Positions 20,479 through 30,642 of a stretch of DNA of 64,000 bases are shown here, one piece after another. The translations under genes and the position numbers were made by a program. The DNA is taken from assembly GCA_030248065.1 (NCBI GenBank), contig JASAMV010007124.1, forward strand, positions 122,303-186,302, in the 5' to 3' direction. Position 1 is the first letter of the stretch, and each line of letters starts with the position of its first letter. This DNA comes from Rhynchonema sp. JSB1_4 (lineage: Eukaryota > Nematoda > Chromadorea > Monhysterida > Xyalidae). A model generated the notes under the pieces. The model did no database searches and had not been told where the DNA came from. It worked only from the letters and a program-made list of their open reading frames with translations.

Positions 20479-23400
20479 ACGCAGTGACGGTGACGTCGCC
20501 GCGATTCAGCAGCGAGATCGACGGCAAACAATCAAGCTGTTGTCAGACGTTCGAGCTGAGCAACGGCACGTTTCACGCACAAACGAGCACGAACTACGTG
20601 GTCAACAATGGTCAACCACAAGACGACCAATTGAGTGTTTGTTGCGGAGGACCACTATCACGTGACAACGACGACCAAAGTCAACTTGGTTATCCAAAGG
20701 AACGCCTGAAAACGGTGTACGCGACGCTGCTGGCCGGTGTGACAATGTTCATGAATTTGGTCGCACTTGCTGTTATACACGATTATGTGGGCAGGTTGGT
20801 CAATTTTTGGGTCACGTATGTATGGCCATTTGATGTGACAGACATGTCGGTGATTTGGTGCGCCGCCCCCTGTCTGCGAAGGCAGATAAAAAAAGGGCAA
20901 CCAAAAAGTACATTGTTGTTACAATTTACGAACGCGTTCAACTTGATCATCGTCTTGTCTGTTTGTATATTTGCTGAACAGTCAATCATCGTAAAAAAAT
21001 CTCTAAAAGTCACCACAGCACAAAACTACACACAATTGTCAATTGAAACCAGGGGTAAAACAGAAAAAACGCGGAACAATCGCTTTGATGTTCCGTTTCA
21101 ATTCAATTCAATTCAATTCAACTCAATTCGTTGTCAAAATGAAGTGAATGAATCGCGTTATCAAAACGTTTGACAAAGAAGCTAGATCGGTTGTCGTGTC
21201 AGCAGCCAATGTTCACCTTTCGTACACCGTGTGCAGCAAGTCATGTAATCGCAGTGAGCTCCTCAAAATGAATGTTTCATCGCACTCGGTGCACTTGTAC
21301 GCATGATCTGCTTGGTTGTTCTCAGTTTCAATATTCAGATCCGGTGGTTTGCTGTCCTTCTGCTCATTGCGCATTTTGTATTGGCTGCAATGGACATGGG
21401 AATCCGTCATGCACACAGTACATATTGGTCGCACAATGACTTTATAAGAATTGGTCAAATTTTTTTCCTGAATCGCAAAGCAGGCTAGTGACGGCGCAAT
21501 GACGTTGCGTTGCGCGATCACACACAAAACACCTAGTAAAGAGAATGTTTCAGATCTGCGGCAACGTGGTTGATCTGCCAGATTATTTTCAGCCGAAAAT
21601 GTTTTGTGAGAATCACAAATAGCACAGTGGTTAAGAGTGACTGAACGTGAAAATCAGGATTGATTTTGATGAATTCTTATATGGTCATTGTGCGACCAAT
21701 AGCATACTTATATGTACCTGGCAGTTTGTGAGCAGAAAGTAGCGAAATTCTAAATCATCTCTGCTATTTCACACCTGTTTTTTACATCAACATCATGAAT
21801 CGAAGCAGCAACGAAAGGTTCCCCACGGTCATGTAGATTAAGCCGATGTCGACGCAGATCAGCTGATCGCTTGAAATCGGTGTCACAAATCGAGCATTTG
21901 AATTGCCGTCGACTGCTGTGCACGTTGGACATGTGTGCCTGAGAGAGAGAACAAATCTGGGTTCAGGTTTGGAAAAAGCATGCAGTTGAGTTCGCACTGG
22001 GTGCAAAATCCTGATCGTCCACTCTAATGGGCCAGTATCAAACACGCTCATTCGTTCGGACCAGTGTTTTTTTACTTCATTGCAAGCCTCAAGGCAACCC
22101 AGTCACAAGCCTTAGGTCTTGAGGAAGCAGTGGTACCAGTAAAGCCAGGTGCCCTCCATTCGAAAACAGCAAAAAATACGTTTTTTTGTGTCCCAGCTTT
22201 ATTCCGATGAACCAGACATTGGATACAACCTGGCGGTGTTTGAGTGCAACCGTCGCGACGCCCAGATCGACAGCATGCCCCGAAGTTGCGCCCAGTATAC
22301 ATTTGAATTCACAGAAATAAAGCTGGAGCACAAGAACCCCAATTTCAGCTGGTTTTGAGTGGGGTAAACCTGTTAAACTAGTACCGAAGCAGTAAACTAC
22401 ACTCACGGTCACATTGCTCCTCCTGATCGACGCGTAGTCACACTTTTCGCATCTGTGCATTTTCACTTTCGACTTGTGCAGTGTGAGATGTCGACTGAGC
22501 CCGTTTCGATCCTTGAACGTCGCCTCGCAGTGATCACATTCGAATGCTCTGTGCTCGGAATGCACCACTGAATGTCTGGTCAGATAATCGGACCTGTTGA
22601 ACGCACTGCCGCACAATGCACAGACGAACCGACGGGAAAATTTCATAATCGCACCACGTTATAATGAGGATGGACCTGACAACGTAATGCACTCAATAAC
22701 CTTTTTTGTTGAACACAATCGCATCGCAGCAGAATTTTGTGGAAAACGGTAATCACCAAAAAATTGTCGACAGTCAAACGCACACACGCAAACGACATGG
22801 GCATAAAGACTCATCTTTCACCTTCGATTGTTGTTTCAGCAGGCGCGTGCACACTTTTGTCGTCCTGTTTGAAAACATGGCGGCAAAAGAACAAGTAGAG
22901 GATCATATTACCATGTGGCGTTTCTGGTCACAATTCACCCAAACAAATGGAGATTAAACCGTTTTTTTCAAACATGCGGCCATTGAGCTGGGGTGCAGTT
23001 GAGGGGCTCTTATGTTTGCGATTAGATAACGACCAACAACAAGATATTAAGTACCCACAAGCACAGCATCCAGGACGTGTTTTAGCAGAATAAAAATCTA
23101 ATGCCTAGGTGTTGACCCGTCACAAAGGCAGCTTAATTGCCCTGCTTCGTATTTTCAGAGCCGCCGTGCCGGACATTGTATTCAGTTTGGTGCCTGAACA
23201 GAAATGGGCCTGGAAAGTCGGGGATCCGATGGTGCTCTTGTTGGTGGGTTATGATGGTGGGATGGAAAACCATCGATTATGTTCCAACATGTTGTCAAAT
23301 AATACCCAAAATACTATCGGAAACATAAGTTATCATCCTGGCATGCTGATACTTCATAATGAGCTGATATTCACAAGGAACAACACTGATGGACGTCAGT

Positions 23401-24840
23401 CTGTTGTGTCTTTGTCCCCACCGCCAGTGTGAGTGTGTGATTTCTTTGTGAATCTGGACCCCATGACGCCAAGGCTGGTGTTGATCTGTCTGGGTCATGT
23501 GACACTTTTAGAATCAGGATACCTTGAGATTTATACAGTTTCGACTAGTGTGGCACAAAAGCTGTGTCTGGTAACAACGTTTATGCGTAGTAGAAATTGG
23601 TGATACTGCCATTGTACCCACCATTGGCAAAACTTGAAATAATTAATTCTGGTAGGCCTATCCAATAATCAATTCGCTCGCCTTGTTGTTTCAGGTGTTC
23701 CTAACGTGTTGCCTGTGTCTGCTGCACGAGCACCGCTGGCTGGTTTGGCGACGATGGATGTTCATGCTGTTCATCTTGTATCTGCTCAGGCTCATCGCGC
23801 TTACGTGCACTCAGGTGAGGCGATCTAAGCATGTGTATTTATTGAGAAATTAGACAGACAACGGAAATTGGTTGACAACAATTTTGCAGTTGCCAGCGAG
23901 TTTCGAGGACAACCACATCAGCTGCAAGCCAGCTTTGAACAGGACCGAGCCGCTGATCATACTGGATCGAGTGCTCGAGCAGTTGTTCATCATGGGATTG
24001 CAGGTTCGTCGACGGTGACAGACTCAATCAGGGTGAACAGATGATGTTTCCTTCGATCGTTGCATGTCATATTGTCATTCACACAGACAAAATTCTATTT
24101 TCGAATTGTCTGAATCAAATTGCAACTTGATTGCCAGGGTCACAGCGACGGTTACCTGTGTGGCGATCTGCTCTATTCTGGTCACACCGTCCAATTTAGT
24201 CTGTGCTGTTTCATGCTCAATCGGTACACCCCACGGGGCTGGGTCTGGTTCAGGCGCGTCGTGTCGGTATGTGTGATGTTTCACTCATTTGTATAACATG
24301 CAGTTTATTTTCCTTTATGGTGACATCATCGCGATCCGAGACTTCCGCACCTAAAAAGCGCTTGCTGCCCGAGTAAATGAGTAAATATCGGATTGGGGAT
24401 AGCATGTTGGGGGCCAAATTTTGCCAGTTGCATAAGCATCTTACCATGATGTACAATAGAAGGCTCATTGGGATGATAAGGGTGTGTTAATGTTCATGAT
24501 ATGTTTCAGACATTGGCATTGTGTGGCATGGTGTTCATGATCATTTGTCGATCACACTACACAGTGGACGTGCTTGTGGCATTCTGGTTAACAACTGGAC
24601 TGTTCAGGTTGGGGGGGGCACTAACCGACTTGTGACCAACAGTGAGACCTTGTATGTCCATATTGCAGCTTGTACCATGCATTCTGCGACATGCCGCATT
24701 CACAACGCAGCACACCATCATTCACACGTTTGTGGCTGATCAACATTGTGCACTACTTTGAACGAAATGTGCCAGCTGGTCAAATTGAGAATAATCTGGA
24801 ATGGCTGCTGCCCTGGCCACAATGGTCGGTTTGGTATTGA
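20479..24840 (+). CDS. Sphingomyelin synthase (5' exon missing)
   Basis: Integral membrane enzyme that transfers a phosphocholine or phosphoethanolamine head group to ceramide. Exons: 20479-20794 (start uncertain), 23159-23243, 23695-23814, 23890-24003, 24138-24266, 24510-24607, 24669-24840, all in consistent phase. The first visible exon carries YPKERLKT before transmembrane helix 1, followed by PDIVFSLVPEQKWAW, the typical family segment. The catalytic motifs CGDLLYSGHT and SHYTVDVLVAFW carry the expected His, His and Asp. The C-terminus has a YFERNVPAGQ stretch and WPQW. The acceptor at 20478 is 17 bp after the large transposon ends, and no ATG precedes it in the host sequence, so the first exon is probably upstream of 16914. 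Intron 20795-23158 holds the antisense zinc-finger gene. Confidence 0.9.
21095..21130. repeat. AATTC pentanucleotide microsatellite
   Basis: Five to six copies of TTCAA/AATTC lie in the sphingomyelin synthase intron, just before the 3' end of the antisense zinc-finger gene. Confidence 0.8.
21213..22646 (-). CDS. C2H2 zinc-finger protein, nested antisense gene (3 exons, 191 aa)
   Basis: Predicted nuclear DNA- or RNA-binding protein. Exons on the minus strand: 22646-22407, 21938-21775, 21384-21213; phases 0, 2 and stop agree. It starts MKFSRRFVC. Five fingers follow the C-x2-C-x12-H-x3/4-H pattern: CALCGSAF, CDHCEATF, CEKCDYAS (whose histidines AHMSNVH come from exon 2), CSICDTDF and, after a 50-residue acidic/polar linker, CTECDETF near the C-terminus. 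The whole gene lies inside one intron of the sphingomyelin synthase gene on the opposite strand. A MITE (21425-21699) sits in its second intron. Short family linkers of the TGEKP type are absent, so orthology is not assignable. Confidence 0.82.
21425..21699. mobile_element. MITE with TIR TTGGTCGCACAATGAC, TA duplication (copy 1)
   Basis: Perfect 16-bp ends extend into longer imperfect arms and are flanked by TA at 21423-21424 and 21700-21701. The copy at 56519-56800 is nearly identical over its full length, which suggests recent activity. Confidence 0.88.
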
Positions 24841-24940
24841 TGTGCGTTTTGGCTTAAATGTTGTGCGCATTTAATCGAACCGTCACGAAACGAAACACAG
24901 TGTAATCATGCTATAGTGGCAGGAGAGTTCACAGGCGTGC

Positions 24941-25231
24941 ACCAGGCCATCGTTGCCAATACAGATGGTGACCCTGTATGATGATCTGCAATCTTCCCAT
25001 TTTATGTGTATCGATGAGATGAGCGATTTATCGACCAAAGCTAATCGTGACCCGACCACCGATGACCAGTTCGGGTTTGAGCATCACAAAATCCCCAACT
25101 CCACCAGTGCCACTGACTCAATACTGCCAACGGCGGTCGGCTCAAACAATGCTTCCTCAAATGCTGATGGGCCGGTGAGGGATGCACACGCTGTGGTCTA
25201 TGCGGCTGACTCGTGTAATGTGAAATGTTAG
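24941..25231 (+). CDS. Hypothetical open frame after sphingomyelin synthase
   Basis: A frame of about 92 codons follows a possible acceptor (CCAATACAG). The peptide is polar, rich in Asp, Ser and Thr, with no domain I recognise. It could be an alternative 3' exon of the upstream gene, a separate small gene or chance. Nothing decides between these. Confidence 0.25.
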   Translation, partial: TRPSLPIQMVTLYDDLQSSHFMCIDEMSDLSTKANRDPTTDDQFGFEHHKIPNSTSATDSILPTAVGSNNASSNADGPVRDAHAVVYAADSCNVKC

Positions 25232-25487
25232 ACTTGGCTTAGAGCCACAAAGGGAGTGTAGTTTGGTAGAATTACTTGTTATGTTCTAGTGGTTGTGATA
25301 CAATCTACGCGTTTTTCGCACTCATCTGTGATCTATTACATCTATAACTATAAACCCGATGCAGGCACTCACACGATTGCTCATTCAAATACGCCACTAT
25401 CTTGTATAAAATGTTAAGCGCACTGATTGACGTTCCAAGTCTCCCAGTTGGTTTTCCCTCACACGCGTCGCGAAAAATCATCCCTTA

Positions 25488-25712
25488 GGGTGATATTTTC
25501 GAAACAGTGTAAAGGTCAGTTGGGTGTAAAGGTCGGTGGAAAGTTCGGTCGACAGCACAGTTTGATAGACCTCGGTGTAAACTTGAAACATTCCACGTTA
25601 ATAACCGGCAATGTTTCACGTTTACACCGAGCTACGCCGACCGAGCTTTCGACCGAACTTTACGCCGACCTTACGCCCAACTGACCTTTACACCGTTTCG
25701 AAAATTCCACCC
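25488..25712. mobile_element. 225-bp MITE, TTA duplication, AAAGGTCAGTTGGG termini
   Basis: Ends GGGTGATATTTTCGAAACAG and TTCGAAAATTCCACCC are flanked by TTA (25485-25487, 25713-25715). The arms continue as inverted TGTAAAGGTCGGTGGAAAG words and cover most of the element. This is the same terminal family as 16914-20461. Confidence 0.88.
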
Positions 25713-25715
25713 TTA

Positions 25716-26988
25716 TTCGTGGTTAAAGTCGACAGATGAGATGACGTGAGCGTTTCAATCTGGTATTACTAGGCAGGATGACGCTGACTTTGAATACCGC
25801 GTCTCTTGTGTTTCTCTAATGCTCATTTCGCTGTTTGTCGTGCCTATGATGTTTCATTTGACTTCGGCTGGACAAACGTGAGCATGAGACATTAGCCTGG
25901 ACTTGAGTTCGCGGTAGCATCCTCGCTGGATTAGACAGCGTTCATAGGGCTGCCCTGTTCAACGTGCCACACAAGACCGAAAACAATGTGGACTTATTTT
26001 GAGGGCTTTTCGCACCTCGTGAAGCAAACAACAGTCAAACGACAAATGTTTTCTAACAGAATTTTGCACAACTCAGAGACGTATGATGGATTTTACGGAA
26101 ATCCATAAGCAACCAAACGAGAGATACAGCCCTTGTGAGTCCATGACTGTGTGTTTTATTTCACAACGACTAATGCCTAAGCGCTAAGACTGTTTCAGAC
26201 TGTTTCAAGCTCAATTTCAAGCTTTCACTTCAGCCCGAGCTCTGGACATCAAAGACTGACAAACAGAGGGACGAAACTTCAACAGTCTGAGGCTTTCAAC
26301 TCAGCCCGAGCTCTGGACATCAAAGACATAGAGAAACAGAAGGACGGGACTTTCAACAGTCTGAGGCTTTCACCAGTCGCAAGCTTTATTTGTAAAGCGA
26401 TAAAGTCTAGGTTGAAACTGTCCACCACACCACAGAATGGGTGCAACAACAGAGACACTGACCTGTTTGGGAGCCATCTAGGTGAATCGCGTGTCCTTGC
26501 GTTAAAATCGAACTTATGATTGTCGTAATTTCTTTTGTGTTACCCATGCGTTAAAGTTAGGTTCTCGCCTTTGACGGCGTTATAGTATTATAGGCATTGT
26601 CAATACATAGGAAAATGATCCGTGCTCCCTTCATCGAAATAACCTCCCATCCTGGCCGAGGGTCGGCACGCGAGAGTCACGTGGTCCTCTTTGGTCGTTG
26701 CTTCCTCCGTTGAGAATTAGGAAAGAAATTTTCTGATCGAGAAGACCCATAAGGAATTTCGAACGAAGCCAAAAACACCCATTTTCCAGCAATTTTTGGT
26801 TTACTGATGGTTTGTCACCTGATCCCCGCCCGCGTGTTTCACTTTCAAAGGCACGAACAATGATCGTTTTCAGCTTTTTTGGGCCTTTTTAAAACGATTT
26901 CGTAACATGGGTTCGAACACTCAAGAAATTTTTTCGCCATTTTCAGACCAAAAACACGTTTTCTAGGATAAATAAGTTACCGATAAGG
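25716..26988. other. Intergenic, contains a tandem duplication
   Basis: No gene is supported. 26219-26372 holds two tandem copies of an about 75-bp unit containing GCCCGAGCTCTGGACATCAA and CAACAGTCTGAGGCTTTCA. The rest shows nothing I can name. Confidence 0.5.
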
Positions 26989-27620
26989 CAGTGTAGTTCC
27001 TGGTCCGGAGGGGGAACAGGCGGTACCCCTTTTTTCGGAGGGGGAACAGACGTACCCACCTGGGGCTGGGACGGGAGGGAAGGGGGAGGAGAGGAGTGAC
27101 CCAAATTTGGAGAAAAGTCATTTTTTGAGGTCGAAAATTTGGCTCATTTTTTGCCCCTTTTTGGAAAAAATCTCAATAAAAAGGGTATTTTGGCGATTTT
27201 TGACGACATTGACCTAAAAATCACTCGCCTATTAGGCAGTGTAGTACTTGGTCAGGGCAGTGTAGTGGCAGGCCCATGTGTGGGAGGTAAGTATGATGCG
27301 GGGTTGTGGGACCGGAAGCGTGAGAGGTATGATAGTACATTTTCCAAATTTTCGCCGAAAATAGCCTAAAAATAGGTATCATGGGTGGGTTTGCGCGCGG
27401 AGCGCGCGATTTTTGGGAAAATAAGGTCGAAAAACACCGATTTTTGCCTTCAAAAGGTATAAAATTGCTTGTGAGAGGTATGATTTGGAGTTGTGACTGT
27501 GAGAGGTAAGTACTCATACTCATCCCCCCCCAGCCCCCCTCGGGTTTTGTGGTAGGTAAGTGCTGAGAGGGGGTAACCCCCTCCCAACCCCCCTGCCCCT
27601 GCCACTACTATGGGCAGTGT
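26989..27620. repeat. Truncated hAT-like MITEs, adjacent and overlapping
   Basis: CAGTGTAGTTCCTGG at 26989 opens a GGGGGAACAGACGTACC-repeat element. CAGTGTAGTACTTGG at 27237 and CAGTGTAGTGGCAGG at 27258 open two more. The last ends near 27612 with GCCACTACTATG. None has a readable duplication on both sides, so they look truncated or overwritten. Confidence 0.6.
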
Positions 27621-28542
27621 CAGTGTAGTTCCTGGTCCGGAGGGGGAACAGGCGGTACCCCCCTTTTTTCGGAAGGGGAACAGACGTACCCACCTGGGGG
27701 GGAAGGGGGAGGGGAGGGACCCGGAAGTAGGGTTAGAGAGATGTCGGGTGTCGGGTGTCGGGTGCCAAAAAAGTGTAGGTGTCGGGTGTCGGGTGTCGGG
27801 TACCCCCAGATGTCGGGTGTCGGGTTTTTTTGGACCCGACACCCGACAGCCGACACCCGACACTTACGGTTCAAAACATCAGTTTTGCTGAGAGAAGAAT
27901 TTTGGGAGAAAATTTTCTTCGGATCAAATGTTTCCGAAGACGCAGAATGTGACATTTTGGTGTTTATTTCGTGTGAAAATCCTTGAATTCAGTAACCCGA
28001 GCCAAAAAATTGCACTAACGATGCAAATGAGCAAAAATTTGCCTGTTTTTGTTACAAAAACAGGTGTCGGGTGTCGGGTTTTTTTCAAAAACTAGATGTC
28101 GGGTGTCGGGTTTTTTTACAACTGTCGGGTGTCGGCTTTTTTTCTCAGATGTCGGGTGTCGGGTGTCGGGTTTTTCCAGATGTCGGGTGTCGGCTGTCGG
28201 GTGTCGGGTACCCCCCCGACCTCTAACCCTACCCGGAAGGGGGGGAGGACCCAAATTTGGAGAAAAGTCATTTTTTGAGGTCGAAAATTTGGCTCATTTT
28301 TGCCCCTTTTAGGAAAATAATCTCAATAAAAAGGGTATTTTGGCGATTTTTGACGACATTGAACTAAAAATCACTCATTTTATGCCTAAAAATGCCTATT
28401 TTGGGCCAAAATTTGCCTATTTTAGGTAAAAATTGGAGGAGCAGACGTACCCGGAGGGGGAACAGTGGGGCAGGCGTACCATGGAGGGGGAACAGACGTA
28501 CCCGAGGGGGGGGACCCCCCCTCCCCCCCAGGAACTACACTG
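27621..28542. mobile_element. hAT-like MITE (GGGGGAACAGACGTACC repeat), perfect TSD
   Basis: Termini CAGTGTAGTTCCTGG and CCAGGAACTACACTG are flanked by GGCAGTGT at 27613-27620 and 28543-28550. The target contains the first six bases of another element (CAGTGT), whose remainder continues at 28551 as AGTGGCAGG, so this copy landed within a few bases of another element's tip. It is interrupted by 27728-28231. Confidence 0.9.
27728..28231. mobile_element. TAGGGTTAGAG-type hAT MITE with GTCGGGTGTCGG repeat, perfect TSD
   Basis: Ends TAGGGTTAGAG and CTCTAACCCTA are flanked by CCCGGAAG at 27720-27727 and 28232-28239. The arms hold many GTCGGGTGTCGG words, inverted at the two ends. The terminus recalls the TAGGG start known for Ac-type hAT elements. 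The 504-bp copy matches that at 32510 in opposite orientation. Confidence 0.92.
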
Positions 28543-28913
28543 GGCAGTGTAGTGGCAGGCCCATGTGTGGGAGGTAAGTATGATGCGGGGTTGGGACCGG
28601 AAGCGTGAGAGGTATGATTTTGGTCACCCAAAAAGGCGAAAAAACACCGTTTTTGTGATACAATTTTGGCCAAGAAATGAGGTAAAAATAGTACTTTTTC
28701 CGAATTTTCGCCGAAAATCGCCCAAAAATAGGTCTTATGGGTGGGTGTTAGCGATTTTTGGGAAAACAAGGTCGAAAAACACCGATTTTTTTGCCTTAAA
28801 AAGGTATGAAATTGCTTGTGAGAGGCAGTGTTGTTCCTGGTCCGGCGGGGAAATTAGTGTACGTGTACCTCCCTACTTTTTCGGAGGGGAAATTAGTGTA
28901 CCTCCCTGGGGGG
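28543..28913. repeat. Two further partial MITEs
   Basis: 28545-28825 is a copy of the GTGAGAGGTAAGTA family (compare 4016). From 28826 a GGGGAAATTAGTGTACC-family element starts with CAGTGTTGTTCCTGG. It is interrupted by 28914-29341 and continues to about 29615. Confidence 0.65.
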
Positions 28914-29341
28914 CAGTGCTGTGGCTACTTTTGCGGGGCGGGTAGGGTACATAGGTGAAAAAAATCGGGGCGGGTAGGGGGGTAGTGTACCTGGGATTTT
29001 GGGGGAGGGGAAATCCGGTTTGGGGGGGGAGATTTTTCGGGGCGGGTAGGGTACAACACAAGTTTTTTCGGGTGCCTGTTTTTATGTACTAAAAAGTGCA
29101 TATATCGCGCGCAGCGCGAGATTTTTTGCACTTTTTAGGGTTTTCGGTCGAAATTTGGGCATTTTTGACCGAAAAATGGGCATTTGGGGGTAAAAATCGG
29201 GGCGGGTAGGGTACCAGGGCGGGGCGGGTAGGGGGGTAGGGTACCAGAGCGGGGCGGGTAGGGGGGGGGGTAGCGTACCAGGCCGGGGCGGGTAGGGTAC
29301 CATTGGGGGGGACCCCCCCACCCCCCCCAGCCACAGCACTG
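28914..29341. mobile_element. GGGCGGGTAGGGTACC-family MITE, perfect TSD
   Basis: Starts CAGTGCTGTGGCTAC and ends CAGCCACAGCACTG. The 8-bp duplication CTGGGGGG is identical at 28906-28913 and 29342-29349. TCGCGCGCAGCGCGAG lies at about 29105, again near the centre. Confidence 0.9.
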
Positions 29342-29727
29342 CTGGGGGGAAGGGGGGAAGACCCAAAATCCGGAAAAGGTCACTTTTTGAGGTAGAAAAT
29401 TTGACCTATTTTAATCCCTTTTTGGAAAAAAAATCTTCATAAAAAGGGTATTTTGGCGACTTTTGAGAACATTGACCTGAAAATCACGCATGTTAGGCCT
29501 AAAAATGCCCATTTTAGGCAAAAATTGGGGAAATTAGTGACTAGTGTACCCGGAGGGGAAATTAGTGTACTAGTGTACCTTGGTCGGGGAAATTAGTGTA
29601 CCTTCTCAACGACACCACTGATACCTACTGTACTGGGGGTGGGGGGGGGCTACCCCCCCCCCAACCCTACCTACACCAGCCACAGCAGCGGTGTCTAGTG
29701 ACGGGCGGGCTATCCGGTACCCGACAT
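29342..29727. repeat. Right part of the host MITE and other remnants
   Basis: The GGGGAAATTAGTGTACC words and the AAAAAGGGTATTTTGGCGA core continue to about 29600. A G/C-run fragment related to the GATACCTACTGTAC family follows at 29617-29690. Confidence 0.55.
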
Positions 29728-29730
29728 TTA

Positions 29731-30094
29731 GGGTGATATTCACGAAAGGGTGGAGGTGGAGTGGAGATTCGGTGGAAAGTTCAGTGAAAAGTTCGGTGTA
29801 ATGGATACGATAGCGTTGAAGCATTGCACACGTTGTAGCTTTACGTGTGTGTTTGTGTGTGCGCAAAATGTATTCGTGGTGATACACGCGCGCCTGTGTT
29901 GTGCTAACCCAGTTTGGTTGGGATGTGTGGCGTTTCTAATGTTTTTGCGTGTCGAAATGGAACGCTGGCCGGCTAGCGTTCCACCACCCAATTTTCCAGT
30001 GATGTGTCCACTCAAGTTTTCCACTATAATTCAATTGAGCTTTGCACTGAACTTTCCCCTCAACTCTCTACTCCACCGTTTCGTGAATTAGCCT
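29731..30094. mobile_element. MITE beginning GGGTGATATTCACGAAA, probable TTA duplication
   Basis: The left end is preceded by TTA (29728-29730). The right end TTTCGTGAAT near 30090 is degraded. Inverted GGTGGAG/CTCCACC and GAAAGTTCAGTG/CACTGAACTTTC words mark the arms. It is a distant relative of 25488-25712. Confidence 0.6.
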
Positions 30095-30642
30095 CAGAAT
30101 TGGTTAGCTAGCTCAGAGTTAGTTTAACACACAAATTTTAGTTAGCCTCAGGCTTAGAGTTAAAAACACCAGTTTTGCTGATCGAAGAATTCTGAGAGAA
30201 ATATTTCTTCTGCTGACCAAGTGTTCCACGATGGCGGCATTTTGGTATCGATTTTGCTTAAAAACCTTTGAATTCAGTAAATTGAGACAAAAATTTGCGT
30301 TGATGAAGCGATGGAGCAAATCTTTGCCTGTTTTTTATCTAAAAATACCATGTAGGACGTCAGGTATTTTTGAATATTTTCAAAACTGTCGGGTGTCGGT
30401 CGGAGACTTCCAGAGGACCGGTGGCTGGTCTCCCCCCCCCCCGATCTCCAACCATATGCACCAAGCGACCACAGCGGCCCTCTTTTGTTCTGAATCTCAA
30501 CAAAATTACTGATGTTTGACGGATACATATTATTAGGGGTCCCGTTGCCGTCTACTGGTGCCTTGTTCTTTTCTTCTCAGTATTTTTTCAGGGAATTAGC
30601 GGTAAAAGACCAGCAGCCAGGCAGTTCCATTCCAAAAAAGCT

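Noticed and set aside
27741..28254. A CRISPR-like array of GTCGGGTGTCGG words.
   Set aside because: The spacers are not of constant length, the words occur in both orientations in a transposon with an 8-bp duplication, and the host is a eukaryote.
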